Source: an uncultured Caldimonas sp.
GTDB lineage: Bacteria; Pseudomonadota; Gammaproteobacteria; Burkholderiales; Burkholderiaceae
Length of the DNA stretch: 64,000 nucleotides
Assembly: GCF_946480305.1 (NCBI RefSeq)
Contig: NZ_CAMLJQ010000010.1
Span: 69,807-133,806, forward strand
Reading direction: 5' to 3'
The notes under the pieces were generated by a model. That model had not been told where the DNA came from. It was given only the letters and a program-made list of their open reading frames with translations, and did no database searches. This document shows positions 18,792 to 28,915 of this stretch, one piece after another; within the stretch, counting starts at the first letter, position 1, and every line of letters starts with the position of its first letter. The translations under genes and the position numbers were made by a program.

Positions 18792-19296
18792 CGTTGGCGT
18801 TCATCGCCTTGATGACCTTCTCGGTGATGTCAACCTTCGGGCTGGCAAATACCGCTTCCTGGAGGATGAGGTCGTATTTCTCCTGCTCGAAGATCTGCTT
18901 GATCACCTTGTTGGCGCGCTCGACCACGGCAGAGAGCTCTTCATTCTTGCGGCTGGCCAGGTCTTCCTGGAACTCGCGACGCTTGCGCTGCAGCTCCCTG
19001 TCCTGCTCTACCAGCTCGCGCTGACGGCGGACACGCTCGGACTCGGACAGTGTCGGACCGTCCTTCTCGAACTTCTCGGAGGCGGCTTTCAACTTGTTTG
19101 CGAGATCAAGCAGGTCCTTGTCGCGCCGCGAAAATTCCTGCTCGAGCTTTGCCTGAGCTGCCTTCGCAAGTGCTGCATCACGCAGAACCCGGTCGCTGTT
19201 CACGTAGCCGATCTTCAGTTCCTGCGCCTGCGCGCTGTGCATTGCGAACACGAAAAAGGCCGAACCGAGCGCCGACCACAAATGAATCTTCTTCAT
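18781..19296 (-). CDS. skp: Periplasmic chaperone Skp/OmpH
   Basis: Holds unfolded outer-membrane proteins in the periplasm for delivery to the BAM complex; 171 aa. A signal peptide is visible (KKIH, hydrophobic stretch, cleavage after AQA near 24). The mature part has the [14 protein letters not shown] strand and then a long charged helical region (about 45-150) that builds the tentacles. ATG 19296 overlaps the bamA stop as TGATG. The bamA-skp-lpxD order is the conserved proteobacterial arrangement. Confidence 0.95.
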   Translation of the reverse strand: MKKIHLWSALGSAFFVFAMHSAQAQELKIGYVNSDRVLRDAALAKAAQAKLEQEFSRRDKDLLDLANKLKAASEKFEKDGPTLSESERVRRQRELVEQDRELQRKRREFQEDLASRKNEELSAVVERANKVIKQIFEQEKYDLILQEAVFASPKVDITEKVIKAMNANGGK

Positions 19297-21623
19297 CAGA
19301 AGGCAGTCCCAATCTGAAATTGCAGACGTTCGATTCTATCCCCTGACTTCGCACGCACAGGAATGCCGTAGGCCAGCTTCAAAGGGCCAATGGGCGAAAC
19401 CCAGCTGAAGCCAATACCGACCGAGGCCCGCAGATTCTCGGCACGCAGCTTTTCCTGCCGGTCGTCGAATACGTTGCCCACGTCGAAGTATCCAAATAGC
19501 CGCAACGTACGGTCGGTGCCCGAACCAGGGAATGGAACGTAGAGCTCGGTGTTGAGGTTGACCCGCTTGTCGCCACCCACCCGGGCGCCGGTACTGCTGT
19601 CCACAAAACCGAAGGATCCCTGCTCGAAGCCTCGGACGGAGCCGAGGCCGCCGCCGGTGAAGTTCTTGAACACAGGGAAGGGCCGACCAGACAGCCCCTT
19701 GCCCCAACCGAGCTCAGCATTGAATGCAAGCGTGAACGCCTGACCCAGCGGAATGTATTGCTGGAACTGGTAATTCGCCTTCACGTACCGCGCATCGCCC
19801 GCCAAGCTCATCTCGGCGTTCAGGCGCTGATATCGACCGCGGGTCGGGACGAGTGCGCTGTCGCGCGCATCACGAGTCCACCCTATCGTCAACGGGATGC
19901 CTACGCTCTTCGCTCCGAAACGGTCGCGGTACTCCGAGTAGCTCAGCGGCATGCCGCTCTCGTTTCCTTTGATCTCTGTGCTTTCCGCACCGATGCCGAA
20001 GTAGACGGTGTCGTACTCGCTGAAAGGAACGCCGAAGCGCACTGCAACACCGGGCGTTACCAGCTTGTAGTCCGACCCCTGGCTCGAAAGCGGCTGTGTG
20101 GTCCTGTAGTACAGGTCGAACGAACGCGAGATCCCGTCGATCGTGAAGTACGGATCGATCGTGCTGACGACGAAGTTCTGGTTGTACTTGCTGGTGTTGA
20201 ACTCCACCCCGAGGTAGTTGCCGGAGCCGAAGATGTTGTCCTGCTTGATCGATGCGGTGAGCGTCAGCTTCTCGGCGCTCGAGAAGCCGGCACCCAGCAG
20301 CAGGTTGCCCGTCGGCTTTTCGACGACGTTCAAGGTCAGATCGACCTGGTCATTCGTGCCGGGCACTTCGTTGGTCTCGACGCTCACTTCGTTGAAGTAG
20401 CCCAGGCGGTCGACACGGTCGCGCGACAAGCGTATGCGTTCACCGTCATACCAGGACGACTCGAACTGCCGGAACTCGCGGCGTATCACTTCGTCGCGAG
20501 TGCGCGTGTTGCCCGCGAGGTTGATGCGGCGGACGTACGCGCGACGCTGCGGGTCGGCAACGAGCGACACCGCCACCCGTCCGGTTGCGCGGTCGATGTC
20601 GGTGCGCGGTTCGACACGGGCAAACGCGTAGCCGAACGCGCCGAATCTCTCGGTGAACGCGCGCACCGTTTCCGCGACGTCTTCGGCCCGGTACGGCTCC
20701 CCCGGCTTGATGGTCACCAGCGACTTGAAGTCGTCTTCCTTGTCGAGGTACTCGCCCTCAAGTTCGACGCCCGTGACGACGTACGGCTGGCCTTCGCGGA
20801 CATTCACGGTGATGGAGATGTCCTGCTTGTCCGGAGAAATCGCGACCTGCGTCGATTCCACCGCAAACTCGAGGTAGCCGCGGTTGAGATAGAACGAGCG
20901 CAGTTGCTCCAGGTCGGCATTCAGCTTGGCACGCGAATAGCGATCCGATTTCGTGTACCACGTCAGCCAGCCACCCTCGGTCAATGAAAAGAGCCCCTTG
21001 AGTCGACTCTCGGAGAAGGCCTTGCTGCCGACAATGCGGATCTCCCGGATCTTCGCGACGCCTCCTTCGGTGACGGTGAACGTGACATTCACGCGATTGC
21101 GCTCGAGCGGTGTGATCGTCGTGATCACCTCCGCGCCATACAAGCTCTTCGCAAGATACTGGCGCTTCAATTCCTGCTCCGCGCGGTCGACGAGCGCCTT
21201 GTCGAAGGGCCGACCTTCGGCGATGCCGACGTCACGCAGTGCTTTGGCCAGCACGTCCTTGTCAAATTCCTTGGTGCCGACGAACTCCACCGCAGACACG
21301 ATGGGGCGCTCCTCGACCAGCACCGTCACGACACTCCCATCGATGTCGATGCGGACGTCTGAGAACAGCCCCGTGGCAAACAGAGCGCGCAGGGCAGCGG
21401 CTCCCTTTTCGTCGTTGTATGTGTCGCCGATGCGAAACGGCAGTGAGCCGAACACCGTGCCTGGCTCGGTCCGTTGCAAGCCCTCGACACGGATGTCACT
21501 CAGCGTGAAAGGCTCGACCGCCCACGCCCAGGTGGCGTGCAATGCGGCTGCAACGGCCGCGGCGATGAGGGTGGGGGTGCGAAGCGAAGACGGACGCAAG
21601 CGCGAGCGAAAGGAAGGCAGCAT
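19296..21623 (-). CDS. bamA: Outer membrane protein assembly factor BamA
   Basis: Central beta-barrel of the BAM complex that inserts outer-membrane proteins; 775 aa. A signal peptide ends at about AWA, residue 35. Five POTRA domains occupy about 37-435 (the first with FTLSDIRVEGLQRTEPGTVF). The 16-strand barrel follows and includes the VRGFEQGSFGF lid-lock motif, written here as LGSVRGFEQGSFG, and ends in FQIGTAF with terminal Phe. ATG 21623 is followed by the signal sequence and has only a weak GAG upstream, 5 bp after rseP. Neighbours rseP and skp are as expected. Confidence 0.97.
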   Translation of the reverse strand: MLPSFRSRLRPSSLRTPTLIAAAVAAALHATWAWAVEPFTLSDIRVEGLQRTEPGTVFGSLPFRIGDTYNDEKGAAALRALFATGLFSDVRIDIDGSVVTVLVEERPIVSAVEFVGTKEFDKDVLAKALRDVGIAEGRPFDKALVDRAEQELKRQYLAKSLYGAEVITTITPLERNRVNVTFTVTEGGVAKIREIRIVGSKAFSESRLKGLFSLTEGGWLTWYTKSDRYSRAKLNADLEQLRSFYLNRGYLEFAVESTQVAISPDKQDISITVNVREGQPYVVTGVELEGEYLDKEDDFKSLVTIKPGEPYRAEDVAETVRAFTERFGAFGYAFARVEPRTDIDRATGRVAVSLVADPQRRAYVRRINLAGNTRTRDEVIRREFRQFESSWYDGERIRLSRDRVDRLGYFNEVSVETNEVPGTNDQVDLTLNVVEKPTGNLLLGAGFSSAEKLTLTASIKQDNIFGSGNYLGVEFNTSKYNQNFVVSTIDPYFTIDGISRSFDLYYRTTQPLSSQGSDYKLVTPGVAVRFGVPFSEYDTVYFGIGAESTEIKGNESGMPLSYSEYRDRFGAKSVGIPLTIGWTRDARDSALVPTRGRYQRLNAEMSLAGDARYVKANYQFQQYIPLGQAFTLAFNAELGWGKGLSGRPFPVFKNFTGGGLGSVRGFEQGSFGFVDSSTGARVGGDKRVNLNTELYVPFPGSGTDRTLRLFGYFDVGNVFDDRQEKLRAENLRASVGIGFSWVSPIGPLKLAYGIPVRAKSGDRIERLQFQIGTAF

Positions 21624-21628
21624 GGAGC

Positions 21629-22996
21629 TCAGTGCAGACCCAGGAGCCGGGCCACATCGTTGTAGAGAGCGAGTGACATCATCAAGAGCATGATCGCCAC
21701 TCCCCCGCGCTGCAGCCGATCCAGCCACGCGTCAGAGATCGGCCGCCCCGTCACCGCTTCGAAAAGATAATACATCAGGTGCCCCCCGTCCAAGACGGGG
21801 AGCGGGAGCAGGTTCAACACTCCCAGGCTCACGCTGACCAGGGCAAGAAAGCCCAGGTAGTACGACAAGCCGAGTTGCACCGATTGCCCGGCAAAGTCGG
21901 CGATCGTCAGCGGGCCGCTCAGGTTCTTGATCGATGCCTCGCCGATCAGCATCTTGCCCAGCATCTGCAGGGTAAGCGCTGCGACCTCCCACGTGCGGCG
22001 TGCGCCATAGACGAGGCCGTCCCAGGCACCATAAGACACGTTGACGAATTCGATCGGTTGCCCAACCTCGGCGCCTATCCGCGCGAAGCGCTGTCCCTGC
22101 TCTTCCACCACGTCAGGCGTGACCTTCACCTCGATCACCTGCCCGGCGCGCTCGATGCGCCACGTCATCGGTTTCGGCTGGCCATCGGCATGCGCGCTTC
22201 GTATGCGCTCGCGCAGACGGGCACCGTCGAGAACCGGCTCACCGTCGACGGACAACACCCGGTCGCGAGCTTGCAAACCCGCGCGCTCTGCTCCTCCGCC
22301 AGCAATGATCTGCCCGAGCACCGGCTCGCTGAAAGGCTGCCCCAAACCGATGCGTCGCATCAACTGCGTGTCGACGGATCGAGACCCGAGGCCAGCCAGC
22401 GGGAGGGTCACTGCCCTCGGTCGGTGTCCTTGCGTGTCCGTCACTTGCAGCGTCAGGTCTTGCCCATCGACGGTCGCGTTGGTGACGTGCCAGCGGAGAT
22501 CGCTGTATGAACGGACATCGAGCACCGTGCCGTCCGGTTCCTGCACAGCTTGCACCCAGTCACCCGAGCGCATGCCTGCCTTCTCGGCCAGGCTGCCCGC
22601 CGCAGGGGCTCCAAGGAGCGCCTTCGGTTCGTCGGTGCCGATCCACCCGGCCATGGCGTGGAGTGCGACCGCCAGCACGAGGTTGGCCGCGGGGCCTGCG
22701 GCAACGATCAACGCACGCGAGCGCAGTGGCTTGCGATTGAATGCCTGGCTCGCGAGCGCCGGCGGAACGGCGCCTTCGCGCTCGTCGAGCATGCGCACGT
22801 AGCCCCCGAACGGAAGCGCCGCAACCACGAACTCGGTGCTGTCGGGGGTGCGTTGGCGGCGCCACAGAACCTTGCCGAAACCCACCGAGAACCGCAGCAC
22901 CTTGACCCCGCATGCACGAGCCATCCGGTAGTGGCCCCACTCGTGCACGACGATCAGAATGCCGATCGTCAGCAGGAAAGCAAGAACGGTGATCAC
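21629..22996 (-). CDS. rseP: Site-2 protease RseP
   Basis: Inner-membrane zinc protease that cuts anti-sigma-E factor RseA inside the membrane; 455 aa. The zinc motif HEWGH is at about 18-22 in the first membrane helix. Two PDZ domains lie around 120-300 (AEKAGMRSGDWVQAV and AERAGLQARDRVLSVDGEPV). The second metal motif is NLLPLPVLDGGHL near 398-410. The start is GTG 22996, which overlaps the dxr stop as GTGA; homology makes this start very likely. It lies directly upstream of bamA. Confidence 0.95.
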   Translation of the reverse strand: MITVLAFLLTIGILIVVHEWGHYRMARACGVKVLRFSVGFGKVLWRRQRTPDSTEFVVAALPFGGYVRMLDEREGAVPPALASQAFNRKPLRSRALIVAAGPAANLVLAVALHAMAGWIGTDEPKALLGAPAAGSLAEKAGMRSGDWVQAVQEPDGTVLDVRSYSDLRWHVTNATVDGQDLTLQVTDTQGHRPRAVTLPLAGLGSRSVDTQLMRRIGLGQPFSEPVLGQIIAGGGAERAGLQARDRVLSVDGEPVLDGARLRERIRSAHADGQPKPMTWRIERAGQVIEVKVTPDVVEEQGQRFARIGAEVGQPIEFVNVSYGAWDGLVYGARRTWEVAALTLQMLGKMLIGEASIKNLSGPLTIADFAGQSVQLGLSYYLGFLALVSVSLGVLNLLPLPVLDGGHLMYYLFEAVTGRPISDAWLDRLQRGGVAIMLLMMSLALYNDVARLLGLH

Positions 22997-24195
22997 GAAG
23001 CCAACCCCTTCACGAGTTGCCGTGCACGTCGGCGGGCATTGGCATCGAGTTCGAGCAGAGCCTCCAGCGAGCCTGCCGAATCCGCTGCGAACGCCGTCTG
23101 GTCCAACGTGCGCGCATTCACCGTGTGAATCTGGTCGAACCGGATGGTTCCCGAGAGAAAGGCGGCGACGGCCTCCTCGTTGGCAGCATTGAGCACCGCC
23201 GTGCTGCCGGGCGCCCCGCGCAACGTCTCCCAGGCGAGCTGCAAGCCGGGAAAGCGTCGCGCATCGGGTGCTTCGAAGCTGAGCCCGGCAAGGCGATGAA
23301 AGTCGAGAGTCTCTGCGCCTGATTCGATTCGTTCCGGGTACGCCAAGCCATATGCGATAGGCACCCGCATGTCGGGCGTACCCAGCTGCGCGAGCACGGA
23401 TCGGTCGCGACAGACCACCATGGAGTGGATGATGCTCTGCGGGTGGATCACCACTTCGATGCGGTCCGGTTCGAGTCCGAACAACCAGCGAGCTTCGATC
23501 ACCTCGAGCGCCTTGTTCATCATCGTCGCCGAGTCGACGGATATCTTTCGCCCCATGACCCAGTTGGGATGCGCACACGCCTCCGCAGGCGTCACATCAG
23601 AGAGCGATTGAGGGTCTCGCTGTCGAAACGGCCCTCCCGATGCAGTGAGGATGATGCGATCGATGCGACTGTGCCAGGTGGAGGCGTCTTCCGGCAGGCA
23701 CTGGAAGATGGCCGAGTGTTCGCTGTCGATCGGCAGCAACTGTGCCCCGCCGGCCTGCACCGCCTGCATGAAGAACTGGCCACCCACCACCAGGGCTTCC
23801 TTGTTCGCAAGCAACAACCGCTTGCCGGCATGCGCTGCCGCAAGACAGGGCGCCAGGCCCGCGGCGCCGACGATCGCCGCCATCACGACGTCCACGTCCG
23901 GATGCGCGGCAATGTCCGCCAGGGCCCGAGGCCCCGCCAGAACCTCGGTGCGGCTTCCAGCTTCCTTCAGTCGCAACCGAAGCGTGCCAGCAGACGCCTC
24001 GTCCGACATCACGGCGAAGCGAGGTGACCACCGCAGGCATTGCCCGAGCAGCTCTTGGACGCGTTGATGTGCAGTGAGCGCGAAGACCTCGTAACGCTCT
24101 GCGTGCCGCCCGATCACATCCAGCGTGTTGACCCCGATCGAACCGGTCGATCCGAGGATGCACACCCGCCGACGGACTACCCGAGCGCCGCTCAT
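22993..24195 (-). CDS. dxr: 1-deoxy-D-xylulose 5-phosphate reductoisomerase
   Basis: Committed step of the MEP isoprenoid pathway, DXP to MEP with NADPH; 400 aa. NADPH-binding VCILGSTGSIGVNTLDVI is at the start. Metal and substrate residues lie in LLANKEALVVGG, LPIDSEHSAIFQCL and WVMGRKISVDSATMMNKALEV. Product supply links to uppS in the same operon and to ispG near 48-49 kb. ATG 24195 overlaps the cdsA stop (ATGA). Confidence 0.96.
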   Translation of the reverse strand: MSGARVVRRRVCILGSTGSIGVNTLDVIGRHAERYEVFALTAHQRVQELLGQCLRWSPRFAVMSDEASAGTLRLRLKEAGSRTEVLAGPRALADIAAHPDVDVVMAAIVGAAGLAPCLAAAHAGKRLLLANKEALVVGGQFFMQAVQAGGAQLLPIDSEHSAIFQCLPEDASTWHSRIDRIILTASGGPFRQRDPQSLSDVTPAEACAHPNWVMGRKISVDSATMMNKALEVIEARWLFGLEPDRIEVVIHPQSIIHSMVVCRDRSVLAQLGTPDMRVPIAYGLAYPERIESGAETLDFHRLAGLSFEAPDARRFPGLQLAWETLRGAPGSTAVLNAANEEAVAAFLSGTIRFDQIHTVNARTLDQTAFAADSAGSLEALLELDANARRRARQLVKGLAS

Positions 24196-25031
24196 CGGAA
24201 CACGCTCAAGGTCAGCGCGATCGGCAACACCGGCAGCAGCGCATCGATCCGATCGAGCACCCCGCCGTGCCCGGGCAGCAACTGGCTGCTGTCTTTGGCA
24301 CCCACGCTACGCTTGATGAGCGACTCGAACAGGTCGCCCAGGACGCTCATCGCAGCAAGGAAGGCGCAAGCCACGACGAGTCCCACCCAACCAAAGGCGC
24401 CGTGGATGCCGCTGAACAGACTGTCGCTGCCCAGGTCCCAGCGTGCATCGGCAAACACCCACGCGGCGGCCAGCACCAGCACGCCCAGCATGCCGCTCCA
24501 TACGCCCTCCCAGCTCTTGCCGGGGCTGATGGCGAGCGCCAGTTTGCGGCGGCCGAAAGCACGGCCTCCGAAATAAGCCGCGATGTCAGCCGCCCATACA
24601 AGGCAAAAAACGGAAAGAAGGTAGTTCAGCCCCATCGCCTTCGACTGCGTCATCGCGGTCCATGTGAGCCAAAGAACGATCACACCGATGGCAAGGCGAA
24701 GGGACACCGGCCACTGAGGCCACTTCGAAGGTCCACGACTCAATACGTACGCACCGCCAAGCACCCACGCGGCAGTGACGCCCCACCACAGCCAAGCACT
24801 CTGCAAGGCGGCAAGACCAACCCACCATGTGGCCGCACAAAGCCCTGCAATCGCGAGCCCCATGACAGCGGCAGGGGCGAACGCGAGCCCGTTGAGCCTG
24901 CCCCATTCCCAGCCCGCGGCGGCCACGACCACAATGCTCAACATGGCAAACGGCCACAAGGGCCGCGCAAAAAGCGCCGGCAGCAACACGGCCAGCAGGA
25001 TCAATGCGGTGATCACACGCTGCTTCAGCAT
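24192..25031 (-). CDS. cdsA: Phosphatidate cytidylyltransferase
   Basis: Makes CDP-diacylglycerol from phosphatidate and CTP at the inner membrane; 279 aa with about eight hydrophobic segments. The signature is in the C-terminal part: SVLGDLFESLIKRSVGAKDS, then LLPGHGGVLDRIDALLPVLP, with the conserved Asp residues. The mid-protein AISPGKSWEGVWSG is also typical. ATG 25031 starts 4 bp after uppS. It is translationally fused to dxr through ATGA. Confidence 0.95.
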   Translation of the reverse strand: MLKQRVITALILLAVLLPALFARPLWPFAMLSIVVVAAAGWEWGRLNGLAFAPAAVMGLAIAGLCAATWWVGLAALQSAWLWWGVTAAWVLGGAYVLSRGPSKWPQWPVSLRLAIGVIVLWLTWTAMTQSKAMGLNYLLSVFCLVWAADIAAYFGGRAFGRRKLALAISPGKSWEGVWSGMLGVLVLAAAWVFADARWDLGSDSLFSGIHGAFGWVGLVVACAFLAAMSVLGDLFESLIKRSVGAKDSSQLLPGHGGVLDRIDALLPVLPIALTLSVFR

Positions 25032-25035
25032 CGGA

Positions 25036-25782
25036 TCACCCTTCCTCGGTCTCGGCGGGGAACGAGGCCTTCACATCCCCGAACCGGCGCTCGCGCGAAG
25101 CAAAGGCTGCAAGGGCAGCATCGAGTTGAGCCGCATCGAAGTCGGGCCACAGGCAGTCGGTGAAATACAGCTCGGCGTACGCCACCTGCCACAGCAGGAA
25201 ATTGCTGATCCGCAATTCGCCCCCGGTGCGAATGAACAGGTCGGGATCAGGAGCATGGCTCAATGCCATGAATCGGGAGAGCTGGGCCTCCGATATCTGC
25301 TGCGGAGACAGCCCTTCGGCCACGGCGCGCTGACAGGCCTGCACGATGTCCCAACGGCCACCATAGTTGAACGCCACCGACAACACCATGCGGTTGTTGT
25401 GCGCGGTAGCGGCTTCGGCCTTGTCCCATGAGGCGCGCACCTTCTCGGACACCGCAGAACGGTCACCGACGATGCGAATGCGCACGCCCTCTTCCGCCAG
25501 TTTCGACACGTGCTTCGCCACCGCGACGAGCACCAGGCTCATCAAGCCCGACACCTCTTCCTCCGGTCGCTTCCAGTTCTCGGAAGAGAAGGCAAAGACG
25601 GTGAGGTAGGAGATGCCACGCTCGACGCAGGTGCGGACGGTGCGGACCAGCGCTTCCACGCCCTGTTCGTGACCGAACACCCGCGGCATCATTCGGCGCT
25701 TGGCCCAACGGCCATTGCCATCCATGACGATGGCCACGTGGCGAGGGATGGCACCGGTCACAGCGGAGGGCGCCGGTGGCAT
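25036..25782 (-). CDS. uppS: Undecaprenyl diphosphate synthase
   Basis: Cis-prenyltransferase making the C55 lipid carrier for peptidoglycan and O-antigen; 248 aa. Signature VAIVMDGNGRWAKRR (about 17-31) with the catalytic Asp, then GHEQGVEALVRTV, FAFSSENWKRP, and late PDPDLFIRTGGELRISNFLL. ATG 25782 is preferred to TTG 25797; it lies 4 bp past the frr stop. Substrate isoprenoids come from the MEP pathway (dxr, ispG). Confidence 0.96.
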   Translation of the reverse strand: MPPAPSAVTGAIPRHVAIVMDGNGRWAKRRMMPRVFGHEQGVEALVRTVRTCVERGISYLTVFAFSSENWKRPEEEVSGLMSLVLVAVAKHVSKLAEEGVRIRIVGDRSAVSEKVRASWDKAEAATAHNNRMVLSVAFNYGGRWDIVQACQRAVAEGLSPQQISEAQLSRFMALSHAPDPDLFIRTGGELRISNFLLWQVAYAELYFTDCLWPDFDAAQLDAALAAFASRERRFGDVKASFPAETEEG

Positions 25783-25786
25783 CGCG

Positions 25787-26347
25787 TCAGACCGCAAGGA
25801 TCTCGGCTTCCTTGCCGGCGATCAGCTTGTCGATCTCGGCGATGGTGCGATCCGTCAGCTTCTGCACCTCGTCCTGCGAGCGACGCTCGTCGTCTTCGGT
25901 GATCTGCTTGTCCTTCAGCAACTTCTTCGCTTGCTCGTTCGCGTCGCGGCGCAGGTTGCGCACCGCCACCTTGGCCTCTTCGCCTGCGTGCTTGACGACC
26001 TTGGTCAGCTCCTTGCGGCGTTCCTCGGTGAGGGCAGGCATGGGAACGCGCAGGAGATCGCCTTGCGCGGACGGGTTGAGACCGAGATCGGACTCGCGAA
26101 TGGCCTTCTCGATCTTCGCGCCCATGCCCTTTTCCCAGGGCTGCACGCTGATGGTCCGCGCATCGAGCAACGTGACGTTCGCCACCTGACTGATCGGCAC
26201 CATCGAGCCGTAGTACTCCACATGCACCTGATCGAGCAGACCCGGGTGGGCCCGGCCGGTGCGGATTTTCGTCAGTTCGTGCTTGAAGGCTTCGACCGAC
26301 TTCTGCATCTTCTGTTCGGTCGTCTTCTTGATGTCTGCAATGCTCAT
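25787..26347 (-). CDS. frr: Ribosome recycling factor
   Basis: Splits post-termination ribosomes together with EF-G; 186 aa, the standard size. It opens [20 protein letters not shown] and has [17 protein letters not shown] and the charged helical core [23 protein letters not shown] 26347 is preceded by GGAG at proper distance. It lies between pyrH and uppS in the rpsB-tsf-pyrH-frr order found across bacteria. Confidence 0.97.
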   Translation of the reverse strand: MSIADIKKTTEQKMQKSVEAFKHELTKIRTGRAHPGLLDQVHVEYYGSMVPISQVANVTLLDARTISVQPWEKGMGAKIEKAIRESDLGLNPSAQGDLLRVPMPALTEERRKELTKVVKHAGEEAKVAVRNLRRDANEQAKKLLKDKQITEDDERRSQDEVQKLTDRTIAEIDKLIAGKEAEILAV

Positions 26348-26361
26348 GTGCTTCGTACTCC

Positions 26362-27072
26362 TCAAACGTGGACGAGGGTACCCTCGTCTTCGCCGAGCAC
26401 GACGCTTTTCAGCGCGCCCGGCTTGAAGATGCTGAACACCTTGATCGGCAGTTTCTGGTCGCGGCACAGGGCGAACGCTGTGGCGTCCAGCACCTGCAGA
26501 TTCTTGATGATCGCCTCGTCGAAGCTGATGTTGGTGTAGCGAGTGGCGCTGGCATCCTTCTTCGGGTCGGCGGTGTAGACACCGTCCACCTTGGTCGCCT
26601 TCAACATGATCTGCGCACCGATCTCGGCGCCTCGCAGTGCTGCAGCCGTGTCGGTGGTGAAGAACGGATTGCCGGTGCCGGCAGCGAAAATCACCACCTT
26701 GCCTTCTTCGAGATACTGCAAGGCCTTCGGCCGCACATACGGCTCGACGATCTGCTCGATCCCGATCGCGGACATCACCCGCGCCGTCATGCCTTCCTGC
26801 CTCATCGTGTCGGCCAGTGCCAGCGCGTTCATCACCGTCGCCAGCATGCCCATGTAATCAGCGGTGGCGCGGTCCATGCCCACCGAACCACCTGCCACCC
26901 CGCGGAAGATGTTGCCGCCGCCGATCACCACTGCGACTTCGCACCCGAGCGCCGTCACCTCCTGAATTTCGCGCACCATGCGAACGATGGTGGCCCGGTT
27001 GATGCCGTATGCATCGTCGCCCATGAGGGCCTCACCGGACAGTTTGAGCAGGATGCGCTTGTAGGCCGGCAT
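26362..27072 (-). CDS. pyrH: Uridylate kinase
   Basis: Phosphorylates UMP to UDP; amino-acid kinase fold, 236 aa. Visible motifs are [67 protein letters not shown] and [19 protein letters not shown] 27072 has a strong GGAGG five to six bases upstream. It follows tsf by 57 bp. Hexameric and allosterically controlled by GTP and UTP in relatives. Confidence 0.97.
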   Translation of the reverse strand: MPAYKRILLKLSGEALMGDDAYGINRATIVRMVREIQEVTALGCEVAVVIGGGNIFRGVAGGSVGMDRATADYMGMLATVMNALALADTMRQEGMTARVMSAIGIEQIVEPYVRPKALQYLEEGKVVIFAAGTGNPFFTTDTAAALRGAEIGAQIMLKATKVDGVYTADPKKDASATRYTNISFDEAIIKNLQVLDATAFALCRDQKLPIKVFSIFKPGALKSVVLGEDEGTLVHV

Positions 27073-27129
27073 GCAATTCCTCCAGTGTGAGCGGCGCGGG
27101 TTGCGGAAGCAGTGTAGTTTGGAAGCGTC

Positions 27130-28008
27130 TTACTGGCCTTTGGCGGCCGCCACCTGGGCAGCCACTTCAGCAGCGAAGTCGTCCTGCTTCTTCTCGATGC
27201 CTTCGCCCACCACATAGAGCGTGAAACCCTTGATCGTGGTGTTGGCGGCTTTCAGCATCTGCTCGACAGTCTGCTTGTCGTTCTTCACGAACGTCTGGTT
27301 CAGCAGAGACACTTCCTTCAGGTACTTCTGGACGGAGCCCTCGACCATCTTGGCAACGATGTCGGCCGGCTTGCCGGACTCGGCAGCTTTCTGCTGGGCG
27401 ATGGAGCGCTCTTTCTCGATCAGCTCTGCGGGCACTTCGCTCGCAGCCAGCGAAACGGGCTTCATGGCAGCCACGTGCATCGCCACGTCCTTGGCGGCCA
27501 CGTCGTCGCCGTCGTACTCGACCATGACGCCGATGCGCGTGCCATGCAGATAGCTCACCAGCTTGCCGCCACCCGAGAAGCGCTTGAAGCGGCGGATGGA
27601 CATGTTTTCACCGATCTTGCCGATCAGGGTGGTGCGGGTGGACTCGACGGTCGCGCCATTCAACTCGAGCGCCGACAGCGCCGCAACATCAGCGGGGTTC
27701 TGCCTCGCCACCAACTCGGCCAGCGTCTTGCCGAATGCCAGGAAGTCGTCGTTCTTCGAAACGAAGTCGGTTTCGCAGTTCAGCTCGATCAGGGCACCAG
27801 TCGTGCCGTCGATGAAAGCAGCAACGATACCTTCCGCGGTCACGCGCGACGCGGCCTTGCTGGCCTTGTTGCCGAGCTTCACGCGCAGCAGTTCTTCGGC
27901 CTTGCCCATGTCGCCATCGGCTTCGGTCAGCGCCTTCTTGCACTCCATCATCGGAGCATCGGTCTTGGCGCGCAGTTCAGCGACCATGCTTGCGGTAATT
28001 GCGGGCAT
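27130..28008 (-). CDS. tsf: Elongation factor Ts
   Basis: Nucleotide exchange factor for EF-Tu; 292 aa. The N-terminal UBA-like domain has [20 protein letters not shown], followed by the diagnostic [15 protein letters not shown]. The core and dimerisation parts continue to a C-terminal helix, [20 protein letters not shown] 28008 follows GGAG by seven bases. A strong terminator lies between rpsB and this gene, so tsf expression needs read-through or its own promoter. Confidence 0.97.
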   Translation of the reverse strand: MPAITASMVAELRAKTDAPMMECKKALTEADGDMGKAEELLRVKLGNKASKAASRVTAEGIVAAFIDGTTGALIELNCETDFVSKNDDFLAFGKTLAELVARQNPADVAALSALELNGATVESTRTTLIGKIGENMSIRRFKRFSGGGKLVSYLHGTRIGVMVEYDGDDVAAKDVAMHVAAMKPVSLAASEVPAELIEKERSIAQQKAAESGKPADIVAKMVEGSVQKYLKEVSLLNQTFVKNDKQTVEQMLKAANTTIKGFTLYVVGEGIEKKQDDFAAEVAAQVAAAKGQ

Positions 28009-28081
28009 CTCGTATCTCCAGTTCTTTACAGGCTCCGGGTCGTTCCGCACCCGGTATCAGCATCAAATTCGGATCGTGTTG

Positions 28082-28106
28082 AAAAAAAGGGGCTGTAGCA
28101 GCCCCT
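28082..28106 (-). terminator. Terminator/attenuator between rpsB and tsf
   Basis: On the minus strand AGGGGCTG pairs with CAGCCCCT around CTA, followed by seven T's (28082-28088). It lies 22 bp past the rpsB stop inside an otherwise continuous operon, so it probably lowers tsf transcription relative to rpsB. Confidence 0.85.
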
Positions 28107-28127
28107 CTTTCAGCACCGCGGAAGGGC

Positions 28128-28877
28128 TCAAGCGGCTTCGTTGACTTCCACGAACTCGTCTTCGCCACCGGAGGAAGCAGCCTGCACCACTTCGTTCACG
28201 GCGTTGGCCTTGCCCTCGAGGACCGCGTCAGCGACGGCACGGGCGTACAGGGCCACGGCCTTGGAGGAGTCGTCGTTGCCCGGGATGACGTAGTCGATCT
28301 CGGCCGGCGAGTGGTTGCTGTCGACCACGCCGATCACCGGGATGCCGAGCTTCTTGGCTTCTGCAACGGCGATCTTGTGGTAACCGACGTCGATCACGAA
28401 GATCGCATCCGGCAGCGCGTTCATGTCCTGGATGCCGCCGATGTCCTTCTCGAGCTTTTCGATCTCGCGTTGGAACAGCAGCGCTTCCTTCTTGCTCATC
28501 TGCTCGAGGCCGGCTTCGGCCTGGGCCTGCATGTCCTTCAGCTTCTTCAGCGACGTCTTGACGGTCTTGAAGTTGGTGAGCATGCCGCCGAGCCAGCGCT
28601 GGTCGACGTAAGGCATGCCGGCGCGCTGGGCTTCCTGCGCAACCACCTCGCGGGCCTGGCGCTTCGTGCCGACCATCAGGATGGTCCCGCGCTTCGAGGC
28701 AAGCTGGCGGATGTACTTCATCGCATCCTCGAAGAGCGGGAGCGTCTTCTCGAGGTTGATGATGTGGATCTTGTTGCGATGGCCGAAGATATACGGGGCC
28801 ATCTTGGGGTTCCAGAAGCGCGTTTGGTGACCGAAATGGACACCGGCTTCCAGCATTTCACGCATGGTGACAGACAT
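28128..28877 (-). CDS. rpsB: 30S ribosomal protein S2
   Basis: Small-subunit protein of 249 aa. It begins [21 protein letters not shown] and contains [33 protein letters not shown] and [19 protein letters not shown], all typical of S2. ATG 28877 follows GGAG by six bases; an earlier in-frame TTG would hide that site. First gene of the rpsB-tsf-pyrH-frr superoperon. The 180-nt leader is strongly structured (see 28916-29058), consistent with S2 autoregulation as known in E. coli. Confidence 0.97.
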   Translation of the reverse strand: MSVTMREMLEAGVHFGHQTRFWNPKMAPYIFGHRNKIHIINLEKTLPLFEDAMKYIRQLASKRGTILMVGTKRQAREVVAQEAQRAGMPYVDQRWLGGMLTNFKTVKTSLKKLKDMQAQAEAGLEQMSKKEALLFQREIEKLEKDIGGIQDMNALPDAIFVIDVGYHKIAVAEAKKLGIPVIGVVDSNHSPAEIDYVIPGNDDSSKAVALYARAVADAVLEGKANAVNEVVQAASSGGEDEFVEVNEAA

Positions 28878-28915
28878 GGAGTACTCCAAAGGTTGGGTCT
28901 AGAATCCGGCGCAGA

